A program made the position numbers and the translations under genes. A stretch of 64,000 nt of DNA from Jeongeupia sp. USM3 (GTDB lineage: Bacteria > Pseudomonadota > Gammaproteobacteria > Burkholderiales > Chitinibacteraceae): NCBI RefSeq assembly GCF_001808185.1, contig NZ_CP017668.1:3724815-3788814 (forward strand), in the 5' to 3' direction. The notes below the pieces were generated by a model that was not told the origin of the DNA, did not search any database, and saw nothing but the letters and a program-made list of their open reading frames with translations. Of this stretch, positions 50,465-64,000 are shown one piece after another; position 1 is the first letter of the stretch; each line of letters begins with the position of its first letter.

Positions 50465-52553
50465 ATGAAATCCATGTTTCGCGCGTCCCGTCATGTCCTG
50501 TTCGCCGGCCTTCTGGCGACGCAGGCCTTTGCCGCCGACGACAAGGTGACGCTCAACTTCGTCAACGCCGACATCGAATCGACCGTCAAGGCGGTCGGGC
50601 TGATCACCGGCAAGAACTTCCTGATCGACCCGCGCGTGAAAGGGACGATCAATATCGTTTCGTCGCAGCCGATCGACAAGGCGTCGGTCTACCCGTGCTG
50701 CTGTCGGCGCTGCGCCAGCAGGGCTTTACCGCGGTCGAGTCGGGCAAGCTGATCAAGGTGATGCCCGAGGGCGACGCCAAGACGAGCGGCGGGCCGACCG
50801 AGAGCCGCGAGCTGCGCGCCGCCGGCACAGGATCGTGACCCAGGTCTATCCGCTCAGTTCGAGTCGGCGAACCAGATCCTGCCGATATTGCGGCCGCTGG
50901 TGTCGGCCAACAACGCGATCTCGGTCTACGCGCCGACCAACACGCTGGTGATCACCGATTACGCCGACAACATCCGCCGGCTCAACCGGATCATCCAGAG
51001 CATCGACCAGCCGACGCAGTCGGACATCTACCCGATCCAGCTCAAGTACGCGTCGCCGTCGACGTTTCGCAGACGCTTTCCAGACTGATGCCGAGCTCAA
51101 TGCGCAGGGCGCGATCCCCGGCGCTGCGCCGCTCGACGGGGCGCGACGCAGCAGCGTCGTGCCGGACGTGCGCAGCAATACCCTGCTGGTGCGCAGCGAG
51201 AACGCCGTCCATGCACAGCAGATTCGCCGTCTGGTCGAAACGCTCGACCAGCCCGGTGCGGCTGGCGGCAACATCCATGTCGTCTATCTGCGCAATGCCG
51301 AAGCGGTGAAGCTCGCCGCGACGCTCAAGGGCGTGCTCACCGGTCAGGACAGTGGCGGCACGCAGACGGGTAGCAGCAGTACGGCGTCGCTGACGACGAG
51401 CAGTTCGAACGGCGGTCTGTCGCTGCCGCCGAGCAGCACCCCGTCGGCGCCGGCGGCGGCTCGGCCGCCAGGTGCAGATCGGCGCACGACGGTGCTGCTA
51501 CAGGCGACCCGATGACCAATTCGCTGATCATCACCGCGCCGGACAACGTCTACAACAACCTGCGTTCGGTGATCGACAAGCTCGACGTGCGCCGCGCGCA
51601 GGTCTATGTCGAGGCGATGATCGCCGAGGTCAACGCATCCAAGGTCGGCGAGTTCGGCGTGCAATGGCTGCTCGGTGGCGGCGGCGACAATGTGTCCGGC
51701 GCAGCGCGCTCGGGCTGCTGTCGAATAGCATCGGCAGCCTGATCAGCGGCATCGTCAACAAGGACCGAACGCGATTCCGACCGGCTTGACCGTCGGCGTG
51801 GTCAACGGCAACCCGTTCAAGGAGGGTGGCAAGACGCCGACGCTCGGCGTGCTTGCCAGCGCGCTGCAGAACACCGGCGACGCCAACATCCTGTCGACGC
51901 CGAACCTGATCACGCTCGACAACGAGGAAGCGCGGATCATGGTCGGCCAGAACATCCCGATCATCACCGGTACGCAGTCGTCGACCGGCAGCAACCCGAA
52001 CCCGTTCACGACGGTCGAGCGCAGGACATCGGCATTTCGCTGCGCGTGAAGCCGCAGGTGTCCGAGGCGGCAGCATCACGCTGTCGGTGTACCAGGAGGT
52101 GTCGACGATCGACAAGACCGTCAACACCGGCGGGACCGGCATCGCGACCAAGAAGCGCGCGCTCGAATCCAAGGTGCTCGTCGACGACGGCCAGGTCGTC
52201 GTGCTCGGCGGGCTGATCCAGGACCAGCTCGACAACGCGGTCAACAAGGTGCCGATGCTCGGCGACGTGCCGGGTTGGGCAACCTGTTCAAGTACCAGAG
52301 CCGCAACTGGGGCAAGGTCAACCTGATGATCTTCCTGCGCCCGGTGATCCTGCGCGACGGTGCGGCCAGCAATACGCTGTCGACCGACCGCTACCAGTAC
52401 CTGCGCAACGAGCAGGCCAAGTTCGGCTTCGACAGCAATCCCTTCCTGCCCGACCTGCCCAAGGTCGGATTGCCGGCCTTGCCGGCGGCCAAGCCGGCTG
52501 AGGCGGTCGATCCGGCCAGGCCGGCCGCCGGGGCCGAACCGGGACAGCCATGA
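50465..52553 (+). pseudogene. gspD: Type II secretion secretin GspD, frame-shifted
   Basis: Outer-membrane secretin, about 700 residues when repaired. Signal peptide to QAFA, N0 domain (DKVTLNFVNADIESTVKAVG), N1-N3 repeats (VITDYADNIRRLNRIIQSID, VVYLRNAEAVKLAATLKGVL) with a Ser/Thr-rich loop, then the secretin core ending VVVLGGLIQDQLDNAVNKV. I count about ten breaks, for example near 50697, 50826, 50854, 51055, 51470, 51700, 52020, 52065 and 52275, most repairable by adding one base. The protein sequence is otherwise well conserved, so these look like sequencing errors. The stop overlaps the ATG of gspE. Confidence 0.85.
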
Positions 52554-53913
52554 GCCGTCTGGTACCGTTCCATTGCGCGGTCGACCTTGGCGGACAACGC
52601 CAGCGTGCAGGTGCTGATGCGCCGCGGCGCGTCGCTGGCGGCGCTGAACGAGCGCGCGCGCCGGCAGGCCGCTCGACGTCGAACTCGTCGATCCGGCCGA
52701 GTACGAGCAGCGCGCAGCTGTTCAGCAAGCCAGCGAGCGAGCGTGGCCGACGACGTCGAGCAGCAGGTCGACCTCTCAAGGCTGGTGCAGGCGCTGCCCG
52801 AGATCGAAGACCTGCTCGATGCGCAGGACGATGCGCCGATCATCCGGCTGATCAATGCGCTGCTGACCGAGGCGCTGCGCGCGGGGGCCCGACCTGCACC
52901 TCGAGGCGTTCGAAACGCGCTCGCTGGTGCGCTTTCGCGTCGACGGCGCGCTGCGCGACGTGCTCGAACCCAAGCGCGCGCTGCGGCGGATCAAGGTCAT
53001 GGCCGGGCTCGACATCGCCGAAAAACGGCTGCCCCAGGACGGGGGCTGCGCATCGCCGGCCGGCCGGTCGACGTCCGTGTTTCGACCCTGCCGTCGGGAC
53101 ACGGCGAACGCGCGGTGCTGCGCTGCTCGACAAGTCGGCCGGGCGGCTGAATCTGGCCAGGCTCGGCATGGCGGACGCGCTCGAGCAACTGCAGGATCTG
53201 CTGAAGCAGCCGCACGGCATCGTTCTCGTCACCGGGCCGACCGCTCGGGCAAGACGACGACGCTGTATGCGGCGCTGTCGCAGATGGACGCGAAGACCGC
53301 CAACATCATGACCGTCGAGGACCCGATCGAATACGACCTCGACGGCGTCGGCCAGACGCAGATCAACCCCAAGATCGACATGAGCTTTGCCCGGGCGCTG
53401 CGCGCCTGCGCCAGGATCCGGACGTGATCATGATCGGCGAAATCCGCGATCTCGAAACCGCGCAGATCGCCGTGCAGGCGTCGCTGACCGGTCATCATGC
53501 TGGCGACGCTGCATACCAACGATGCCGCCAGCGCGGTGACACGGCTGACCGACATGGGCATCGAGCCCTTCCTGCTGGCGAGCTCGCTGCTCGGCGTGCT
53601 GGCGCAACGGCTGGCACGCACATTGTGCCCGGACTGCCGGACTGCCTATGCTGCAGACGAGGCCGAGCGTTCGGGGGGATGGCGCCAGTGCGCACCGGCC
53701 GGCCGGCGGCAGGCAGCGGCTACCGCGGCGCTCTGGTGTGTACGAGATGCTGCTGGTCGACGAACGCGGGCTGATCCATCGTCACGGCAACGAACAGACC
53801 ATCAAGCAGCATGCGCTGCAGCAGGCATGCTGACGCGCCAGGACGGCGAGCGGCTGGCGCGGGACGGCCGGACCAGCCTCGAAGAGGTCTGGCGGGTGAC
53901 GCGCGAACACTGA
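52550..53913 (+). pseudogene. gspE: Type II secretion ATPase GspE, frame-shifted
   Basis: Cytosolic hexameric ATPase driving the pseudopilus. Repaired frames give an N1E-like start (LADNASVQVLMRRGASLAALNERAR), EQQVDLSRLVQALPEIEDLL, the arginine-rich RVDGALRDVLEPKRALRRIK, Walker A in GPT(G)SGKTTTLYAAL, NIMTVEDPIEYDLDGVGQTQ, Walker B region VIMIGEIRDLETAQIA and LATLHTNDAASA. The zinc-binding loop shows only one clear CPDC pair; the damaged sequence does not allow a firm statement about the second. About eight indels interrupt it. It starts in an ATGA overlap with gspD. gspF onward is not in the window. Confidence 0.85.
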
Positions 53914-53926
53914 TGAAGGAGGCGAC

Positions 53927-54290
53927 ATGGGGCATGGATTGCCGGCACCGGATGCGCGTGGCGCATTGCGCGTGCCCTTGGGGTGCAAGGTCAGGATGCG
54001 CGGCGGCGACGGCGAGACGCATTACGGCATCTGCGCCGACCGTCGGCGGGCTGACGGTAAGAACGTCCTTCGTGCCGCAGGCCGGCGAGGTCATCGAGGT
54101 CTGCGTGCTGCCACCGCCGCAGGGCGGGCGGACCAACCCGCTGTCGGCCCGTGCCAGGGTCGTGCGCTGCCACGCCGTCGACGCCGAGTACGAACTGGGC
54201 CTGGCAAGGAAAAATCAGGTGATCGCGCGCACGCCGACCGCACGGACGACGGCCGTTCACGATTGCGGCAACCCGGCGGTCAGACCGTAG
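53927..54290 (+). pseudogene. PilZ-domain protein, frame-shifted
   Basis: Starts 14 bp after gspE with MGHGLPAPDARGALRVPL, runs to about 54040, then continues in another frame as SVGGLTVRTSFVPQAGEVIEV and RARVVRCHAVDAEYELGLA. Joined, the text shows the PilZ signature: an arginine-bearing N-terminal segment followed by (D)LSVGGL, which together bind cyclic-di-GMP. Length about 120 residues, a single PilZ domain with little else. Directly following gspE, it is a candidate regulator of the secretion ATPase, as PilZ-type partners are known for related ATPases. The break is probably one or a few missing bases. Confidence 0.65.
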
Positions 54291-54420
54291 TAAACTACTG
54301 CGCCGATCGTTCGCCGGCACCCCGCCGGCAACCGGAACCGTTCTCCCCAGGCAATCTGCACCGGGCCGCTGCGAAGCGTCGCCGGGCGCACTCCACTGCA
54401 CGCCGCGGTGCCATGACACC

Positions 54421-55300
54421 ATGCGGCTTCTTACGCTCAAGATCGACATCGACGGCACGGGCGTGCCCGGGGTCGACCTGTTGCAACGCTTCAACGCCAA
54501 CGCAACCTTCCTGTGGAGCCTCGGGCCGGACCATACCGGCCGGGCGATCAAGCGGGTGTTCCGCCCCGGCTTCATGAAAAAGGTGTCGCGTACCTCGGTG
54601 CGCGAGCATTACGGGATCAGGACGCTGCTCTACGGCACCCTGCTGCCGGGGCCCGACATCGGCAAGCGCTGCGCGCCGCTGATGCGCGAAGTCGTCGCCG
54701 CCGGCTTCGAGAGCGGCGTGCATACCTGGGACCATGAGGACGGCGTTGTGCTGGCCGACGAGGAGTGGACCGCGGCCGAGTTCGACGCCGCTATCGAGCG
54801 CTATGTCGAAATCTTCGGCGAGCCGCCGCAAACCCACGGCGCCGCCGGCTGGCAGATGAACGCGCATGCGTACCGGCTCGAGCAGCGGCTTGGCATGCGC
54901 TACGCGTCCGACGGGCGCGGCACGCATCCGTTCTGGCCCATGGTCAGGGGCGAACCGGTGCGGGTACCGCAATTGCCGACGACCTTGCCGACGCTCGACG
55001 AGCTGATCGGCATCGGCGGCCTGACCCCGGACAACGTCCACGAGCACCTGCTCGGCCTGACCCTTGCCGAAACGCCATACGGCCACGTCTACACGCTGCA
55101 CGCCGAGCTCGAGGGCATGAAGCTTCTGCCGGTGTTCGAGCGCTTGCGCAGGCTGGCGGGAGCAGGGCTACCAGTTCGTCAGCCTTGGCGAGCACTGTGC
55201 CGCGCTCGATCTGAGCCAGCTGCCGTATCACGAGGTGCGGATGGCCGAAATCCCGGGGCGGAGCGGTGAGCTGGCGGTCCAGGGGCCCGAATTCTTGTAG
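54421..55300 (+). pseudogene. arnD: ArnD-like deformylase (polysaccharide deacetylase family), one frameshift
   Basis: About 292 residues when repaired. It follows ArnD closely: LTLKIDIDGTGVPGVDLL, FLWSLGPDHTGRAIKRVF, the metal-binding HTWDHED, THGAAGWQMN and RVPQLPTTLPTLDELIG. ArnD removes the formyl group from undecaprenyl-phosphate-linked 4-formamido-arabinose before transfer to lipid A, giving polymyxin resistance. The frame breaks only near 55160, and the tail YQFVSLGEHCAAL then reads to TAG at 55300. The other arn genes are absent here, so another deacetylase role remains possible. Confidence 0.75.
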
Positions 55301-55314
55301 GTAGTGGCCCAAAC

Positions 55315-55341
55315 AAAAACGCCGGCTGAGCCGGCGTTTTT
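55315..55341. terminator. Bidirectional terminator between arnD and qmcA
   Basis: AAAAACGCCGGC and GCCGGCGTTTTT pair around TGA in a gap between convergent genes, 14 bases after the arnD stop and seven before the qmcA stop on the other strand. Confidence 0.85.
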
Positions 55342-55348
55342 GTGGGAA

Positions 55349-56196
55349 CTACTTGCTCGCCTTGACGATGTTCATTGCCGTGGCGACGACACGGCAACGT
55401 CGCTGAGCTGCAGCAGCGTGTTGCCTTGGCGATCTTGCCGAACGCATCGATGTAGCGCTCGGCAACCTTGAGGTTGACCGCTTCGATGCCCCGCCGGTTT
55501 CGATCGACTTGCCGACGGTTTCGACCGCTTCGGCCGTTGCGCTGGCCAGCCGGATCGCCTGTGCTTCGCCGGTCGCGCGGTTGATCGCCGCCTGCTTCTC
55601 GCCGCGACTGGATCGCCGCTTCGCGCTGGCCGCTGGCGAGGTTGATCTGCTGCTGCTTGACGCCTTCGGACTGGGCGATCAGCGCGCGCTTTTCCCGTTC
55701 GGCGGTGATCTGCTTCTGCATCGCGTGGAGGATTTCCTGCGGTGGTGTCAGGTCCTTGATTTCGTAGCGCAGCACCTTGACGCCCCAGTTGGCCGCGGCT
55801 TCGTCGAGCGAGCACGACCGCGCGGTCCGCGTTCCTCGAAGGTGCGGTCGAGTTCGAGCTTGCCGATCACCGAGCGCAGCGTCGTTTGCGCCAGTTGCGT
55901 GATCGCGAGTATGTAGTCGCTGGCGCCGTAGGAGGCCAGTTTCGGATCGCGAACCTGAAAGTAGAGGATGCCATCGACCTGTAACTGGGTGTTGTCGCGG
56001 GCTGGCAAGGGGGGTTGTGCTTGTACGCGACGCGATCGATGAAGGGGACCACGATGCGCAGGCCCGGCTCGAGTACGTCGTGAAAACGGCCAAGCCGCTC
56101 ACGGACCCACGCCTGCTGCTGCGGGACGATTTTCAGCGTCTTGGCAATGAATATGACGACGATGACCGCAAACGCGACGATGAACTGCAGCGACAT
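55349..56196 (-). pseudogene. qmcA: SPFH/stomatin-like membrane protein (slipin/QmcA), frame-shifted
   Basis: Membrane-anchored SPFH protein that forms large ring-shaped assemblies and often partners NfeD. The reverse strand starts MSLQFIVAFAVIVVIFIAKTLKIVPQQQAWVRERLGRF, a membrane segment plus the SPFH entry, and continues in shifting frames through DGILYFQVRDPKLASYGASDY, LAQTTLRSVIGKLELDRTFEER, a Glu/Ala-rich coiled coil (ITAEREKRALIAQSEG), and ends AMNIVKASK. GGAG six bases before the ATG at 56196 supports that start. About six indels. nfeD lies directly upstream, overlapping an alternative ATG at 56208. Confidence 0.8.
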
Positions 56197-56207
56197 GGAT
56201 GACTCCA

Positions 56208-56614
56208 TCAAGGTTGGGGAGGCGAGGTGTCGAGCAGCAGCGTGTTGCCACGCTGCCCGACGATGTAGAACCGGGCCCGGTCGGCGGGTTCGGCAAATTC
56301 GGCGTCCCAGTCTGCGCCAGCGGACCCTGGCGTGGCTGGCGTCGATCCAGCGCTCGATCGTGACAAGGCCGCCGAGATCGAGCGCATTGCTGTTGTCGTG
56401 CCTCGGCTGGGCCCGGCGTTTCCACCGCCGCAACCCGGCGAGCGCGACCAGGCTGGCGACGGGTGCCGATTTGCACCGCCAGCGACGCGAGAGCGCCGCG
56501 GTGATCGACCGGCGAGCATGCCGGCAGCAATGGCCAGCAGATAGAAAGTGCCGCTGAACATTTCCAGTCCGACCAGCACGGCGCAGCGATGAGCCAAATG
56601 GTAGTGGGAGTCAT
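56208..56614 (-). pseudogene. NfeD-family membrane protein, frame-shifted
   Basis: About 140 residues when repaired. Starts MTPTTIWLIA, then shifts to LVGLEMFSGTFYLLAIAAGMLAG (membrane helices), LAVQIGT, LDLGGLVTIERWIDASHARVRWRG and FAEPADRARFYIVGQRGNTLLLDTSPPQP, the C-terminal OB-fold of short NfeD proteins. Such proteins are encoded next to SPFH proteins and are thought to build a membrane microdomain with them. The stop overlaps the upstream candidate start of qmcA, so the pair is cotranscribed. Confidence 0.75.
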
Positions 56615-56704
56615 GATCAAGTCAGATTAAAAAAAGCTCGGCAAGTTCCCGATCATGCCGCATCCACGAGAGCCGGGCATAGTGTGCCGGCGGCGGCGGA
56701 TGCG

Positions 56705-56730
56705 AAAACGGCGACCTTGGGTCGCCGTTT
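56705..56730 (-). terminator. Intrinsic terminator of serS
   Basis: AACGGCGACC and GGTCGCCGTT pair and run into TTTT on the reverse strand, immediately after the inferred serS stop. Confidence 0.75.
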
Positions 56731-56732
56731 CG

Positions 56733-57979
<1,247 letters not shown>

Positions 57980-58020
57980 GGGCTGGATTCTTGTCGTTTA
58001 TCGGTTGGTGCGGTTGGTCG

Positions 58021-59314
58021 TCATTCGAAGCACCCTAGGACTTTCCGTGCTGCGACCCGCCATGCGGCGTCGAGCTCGGCAAGATGGCGCAGTTTTTCGG
58101 CAATCTTGCCTTCGAGTCCGCGGTGTCGGCAGGTAGAGGCGGGTGCCCTCGAGCCCGTCGGGCAGATAGGTCTCGCCGGCGGCATAGGCTTCCGTGCGCG
58201 TAACGGTACAGCTTGCCGTAGCCGAGCTCCTTCATCAGTCTGGTCGGCGCGTTGCGCAAGTGCTCGGGCACCGGGCGCGACTTGTCGCCGGCAACGAGTG
58301 CGCGGGCGGCGTTGTAGTTGTAACCGGCGTTGGGTGGGCCGCGAGATAGATCACCGCCTGCGCCAGCGCCAGTTCGCCTTCGGGGCTGCCGAGGCGCTCG
58401 AAGGTCTCGACGGCATCGTTGCAGATCGTCATTGCGCGCGGGTCGGCCAGGCCGATGTCTTCCCAGGCCATCCGGACGATGCGCCGCGCCAGATAGCGCG
58501 GTCGGCGCCACCGTCGAGCATCCGGCAGAACCAGTAAAGCGCGCCGTCGGCATTCGAGCCGCGGACCGATTTGTGCAGTGCGGAAATCTGGTCGTAGAAC
58601 GCGTCGCCGCGTCGAAGCGACGGTTGTTCAGCGTCAGTGCGTCCTGCAGGAAGGCCGCATCGAGCCGTGTGCGACCTTGCGCACCCGCGGCATTGGCGGC
58701 CTGTTCGACGAGATTGAGCAGCCGGCGGGCGTCGCCGTCGGCGTAGCTGGTCAGCAAGGCGATCGCGTCGGGAAATCCAGTGCCGGGTAACACTGCGTGT
58801 GCGCCCGGGTGACCAGTTCGGCCAGCGCGTCTTCTTCCAGTGCCTTGAGCACGTAGACCTGTGCGCGCGACAACAGCGCGGCGTTGACTTCGAACGACGG
58901 GTTTTCGGTCGTTGCGCCGATGAAGGTGACGAGACCCGATTCGACGAAGGGGAGGAAAGCGTCCTGCTGCGACTTGTTGAAGCGATGGACCTCGTCGACG
59001 AACAGGATGGTGCGCCGGCCGGCGCGGTAGTGCTCGGCCTGTTCCATCGCGGCGCGGATGTCCTTGACGCCGGAAAAAACAGAAGGGGAATGCGCCGGCC
59101 ATCAGCCGCGCCAGCGTGGTCTTGCCGACGCCGGCGGTCCCCAGAAGATCATCGAATGCGGCTGGCCCGACGCGACGGCCAGCGCCAGCGGTTTGCCGGG
59201 CGCCAGCAGCTGCGGCTGGCCGATGACGTCGGCCAGCACCCTGGGGCGCAGTTTCTCGGCCAGCGGCTCGTGCTCGTTGCGCTCGCCGGCGAAGAGGTCA
59301 TTCCTCGACGACAT
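58021..59314 (-). pseudogene. rarA: Replication-associated recombination protein RarA, frame-shifted
   Basis: AAA+ ATPase related to RuvB and clamp loaders, acting at stalled forks. The reverse strand begins MSSRNDLFAGERNEHEPLAEKLRPRVLADVIGQ and SMIFWGPP, where Walker A is broken by a frameshift, then ILFVDEVHRFNKSQQDAFLPFVESG, FIGATTENPSFEVNAALLSRAQV, YADGDARRLLNLVEQAANA and MAWEDIGLADPRAM. The repaired tail AELDAAWRVAARKVLGCFE ends at 58021. At least eight indels. Its start overlaps the lolA stop by 17 bp and serS follows 41 bp later, the order also found in enterobacteria. Confidence 0.87.
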
Positions 59315-59893
59315 CGACGTCCTTCGGCGGGGTGAAGCGGAACAGGTCGGCCGACTGCTTCGGGTTCTGCGTCAGGCCGCTGAACGTCACCTTGGGTCTG
59401 GCCGAAGTGATCCTGTAGTTCCATCGCCACGACCTGGGCGTTCTTCAGGCCGAGACGGATGCTGTCGAAGGTCGATTCCTTGCTCTTGGGAACGGCCTCA
59501 ACCCACGACAGTCCGTCGCGATTGGCGAGGTTGCGGGTGTAGGTCTTGTCGAGCGCATTGTCGCCGGCGAGCAGCGCCGCAGGGCTGCTTCGAGCGCCGC
59601 CGAGAGCTGTTTGGACGTTGCCTGACGCAGTTCCGGGTCGTAGAGCCAGACCCGCTTGCCGTCGCCGACGACGGCTTGCGGTAGTTCCAGCGGAATTTGC
59701 CGGGGCGCTGGATCGCAAAATCGCCATTGCTGATCTGGGTGGGGCTGCCGGGCTTGCCGGACACGACCTGGTTGAACTGACCCTGCACGCCGGCCGTCGA
59801 CGACAGGAAGCGCTTGAGGTCGCTCACGCCGTCGGCGTGGGCCAGCGCCGAGCAGCTCAGGATCAGGGAGGGGAGCCATCGGACGATCTTCAT
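59298..59893 (-). pseudogene. lolA: Outer-membrane lipoprotein carrier LolA, frame-shifted
   Basis: Periplasmic chaperone carrying lipoproteins from LolCDE to LolB. The reverse strand starts MKIVRWLPSLILSCSALAHA (signal peptide), then DGVSDLKRFLSSTAGVQGQFNQVV and GDFAIQRPGKFRWNYRKP, typical LolA. Later frames give NLANRDGLSWVEAVPKSKESTF and the end VTFSGLTQNPKQSADLFRF. About 200 residues once repaired, the family length. About four indels. Its gene opens the lolA-rarA-serS unit. Confidence 0.87.
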
Positions 59894-59917
59894 GCTTGCT
59901 CCGTGAAGCTGAAAAAT

Positions 59918-59947
59918 GAAAAAGCCCCGCCAAGGGCGGGGCTTCGG
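59918..59947 (-). terminator. Intrinsic terminator of ompA
   Basis: On the reverse strand GAAGCCCCGCC and GGCGGGGCTT pair around CTT and are followed by TTTTCATTTTT, just beyond the ompA stop. Confidence 0.85.
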
Positions 59948-59958
59948 GGAAACCGGAA

Positions 59959-60633
59959 TTACTTGGTTGCCGGAACAACGACTTCACGCCCTTGACTTCG
60001 ATCTCGACGCGACGATCCGGAGCCAGGCATTCGATCAGCTGCTTGCGAGCCTTGATCTTGTGCAAGTATCGCCGGTCACCGGGTCAGCCTTGCCGCGGCC
60101 TTCGGCGCGGATCTTGTCGGCCGGGGCACCCTTGCCGACGAGGTAGTCGACGACCGACTGGGCGCGACGTTGCGACAGCGCGTTGTTGTACTTGTCCGAA
60201 CCGATGCGGTCGGTGTAGCCAACGACAACGGCTTCGCCTTCGGATCGAAGTTGACGACGTCGGCGTACAGCTTGTCGAGCGCGTCCTTGCCGGCCGGCTT
60301 CAGGCTGGCCTTGTTGAAGTCGAACAGCACGTCAGCTTGCAGGCTGAAGGTCTTGCTCTTGACGACCGGGGCCGGAGCCGGGGCGACCGGAGCCGGGGTA
60401 GCAGCAACTGCTTGCGGCTTCACGTAGCCGTCGCAGCCTTCCACGGTCGCTTGCTCTTTGCTCCAAGTGCCAGTGCGCCAGCATTCGCCGATCGAGTTCT
60501 TCACCACGCCTTCAACGTTGGTCGGCGACACATTGGTGCCGTTGGTGCTGTAAGCGGTGGCGGCGAAGGCCGAACCCATGCTCAGAGCCGAAACGACAGC
60601 AAGGGACATCATGGGTTGCTTGAGCGACAGCAT
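59959..60633 (-). pseudogene. OmpA-family outer-membrane protein, frame-shifted
   Basis: Periplasm-facing OmpA-like protein of about 226 residues after repair. Signal peptide to AFAA, then VEGVVKNSIGECWRTGTWSK and VEGCDGYVKP, the cysteine-bearing N-terminal text of neisserial RmpM/OmpA proteins. An Ala/Pro linker (about 75-90) leads to the peptidoglycan-binding OmpA domain, FSLQADVLFDFNKASLKPAG, which breaks into other frames after DPKAK and ends RRVEIEVKG. No beta-barrel is encoded; it should anchor the outer membrane to peptidoglycan. GGAGAAAAAC precedes the start at 60633. Confidence 0.82.
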
Positions 60634-60946
60634 AGTTTTTCTCCTGGTAAATTTGGATATGGTGTTAAAACCAACCAAGCTTGTTGTTTCTGGATATACC
60701 TGACAACAGCCCTGCGTCAAGGCATTATTTTTCCAAAACCCCGCCATTCTAATGTCGGGTAGATGCGGGCGGCAAATGAAATGCGCGTGAATTTTTGTTG
60801 CGACGGCAACGAAATTGGAGCGCGCGAACCGCCATGTTACACTGGCCCGACGCGGTTTTGCGTAGCGGTATTCCCTTTTACCGTTGCAGCCGTATCAAGT
60901 TTTTCTCTTTCCTCGCGCTTTCAGCGCCCAGCGATAGACCTGGAAG
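60634..60946. other. Divergent promoter region of ompA and gyrA
   Basis: A 313-bp gap without a gene. It is less GC-rich than its surroundings and must hold both promoters. TGTTACACTGG near 60835 resembles an extended -10 for gyrA; the stretch next to ompA is rich in T and A. I could not fix -35 boxes. Confidence 0.4.
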
Positions 60947-63522
<2,576 letters not shown>

Positions 63523-63530
<8 letters not shown>

Positions 63531-63969
63531 TGCAGCGCGAGCGGTCCCGTCCTACTTTCCGCAGGTCATGGCCTGGTTCGAGGGTCTGCCGCAATGCAGG
63601 ACGCTCGGCCAGGCACGTTGCATCGGAAGCAGGCAAGGTGACGCTCGAGCTGCCGTTCCAGGAGGCGCTGATCGGCAATCCGGAAACCCGCGTCGTCCAC
63701 GGCGGCGCGGTGACGACGCTGATCGACACCGCGAGCGGGACGTCGCTGTTCACGCTGCTGCCGGCGCCCGAGCGATCGCGACGCTGGACCTGCGCATCGA
63801 CTACCTGCGTCCGGCCAAACCCGACGCGCCGATTTTCTGCACGGCCGAGTGCTACCGGCTGACCGAACACATCGCGTTCACGCGGGCGACGGCTTTCCAG
63901 GACGACATCGCCAAACCGGTTGCCTATGCGGTAGCGACCTTCGCGCGCGGCACCGGGAAGGAGGCATGA
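63523..63969 (+). pseudogene. PaaI-type hotdog thioesterase, frame-shifted
   Basis: Begins inside the end of gyrA (ATG 63523) with MPDAARAVPSYFPQVMAWFEGLPQ and, after two indels (near 63620 and 63770), gives VTLELPFQEALIGNPETRVVHGG, AVTTLIDTASGTSLF, ATLDLRIDYLRPAKPDAPIF and AYAVATFARGTGKEA. HGGAVTTLID is the hotdog active-site helix of PaaI/YdiI-like acyl-CoA thioesterases. About 149 residues. The substrate is unknown. It is probably cotranscribed with gyrA and with the next frame. Confidence 0.75.
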
Positions 63970-64000
63970 TGTCCCGGATCGATACTGTCGCCGACCTGAG
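63966..64000 (+). CDS. Start of an unidentified gene, cut by window edge
   Basis: ATGATG overlapping the thioesterase stop opens a frame reading MMSRIDTVADL up to the edge. A second hotdog thioesterase would be a common neighbour, but eleven residues do not allow an assignment. Confidence 0.35.
   Translation, partial: MMSRIDTVADL

Overview
The window looks like chromosome of a high-GC betaproteobacterium of the Neisseriales, most likely Chitinibacteraceae or a close relative. This is inference from gene content: a neisserial-type OmpA, the lolA-rarA-serS order, a secreted CBM5/12-bearing enzyme, many cyclic-di-GMP proteins, and a dispersed palindrome that I recall from that order. I see no rRNA, CRISPR array, insertion sequence or prophage.

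Layout. 1-10.2 kb: the 5' end of a NUDIX gene, then a microcin C/peptide-type ABC importer (yejA, yejB, yejE) interrupted by a YuiF-type transporter, a small lipoprotein gene, a DUF2502 gene and a cvrA-type K+/H+ antiporter. The importer ATPase (yejF) lies last. 10.3-20 kb: Aer-like chemoreceptor, alpha/beta hydrolase, clpB with a readable sigma-32 promoter, mdtD with two perfect operator-like dyads, a diguanylate cyclase, a 69-nt palindrome in an AT-rich gap, and an FUSC-type membrane protein. 20-32.5 kb: pta, typA, a secreted CBM5/12 + PL14 polysaccharide lyase with hexanucleotide-repeat linkers, ydfG, a tight hslR/REC-REC-GGDEF/M61-peptidase run, and a GGDEF-EAL protein.

32.6-40.5 kb is a complete 2-aminoethylphosphonate (AEP) uptake and degradation locus: binding protein, PhnZ-family HD oxygenase, ATPase, fused double permease, PhnW transaminase, PhnX hydrolase and a TIGR03364-like FAD oxidoreductase. 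PhnW and PhnX together turn AEP into acetaldehyde and phosphate. The locus is divided into three blocks, each preceded by a GTCTAGAC-type dyad, which suggests one GntR/HutC-like repressor encoded elsewhere.

40.6-49.5 kb: YkgJ-type cysteine-cluster protein, 7TMR-DISM GGDEF protein, Rossmann protein, hrpA, PAS membrane sensor, tRNA-Val and tRNA-Asp.

49.66 kb to the end: type II secretion genes gspC, gspD, gspE with a PilZ gene, arnD, nfeD-qmcA, lolA-rarA-serS, ompA, gyrA and a thioesterase. All 13 protein genes wholly inside this stretch are broken by small indels, including essential gyrA and serS, whereas the preceding 49 kb has no frameshift that I can see. I therefore read this as a poorly sequenced or unpolished stretch, not biological decay. 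Positions, lengths and residues there are approximate.

Across the window four GGDEF proteins and one PilZ protein point to strong cyclic-di-GMP control. The PilZ gene directly behind gspE suggests a link to protein secretion. Four copies of a roughly 90-nt palindromic element sit in intergenic gaps.
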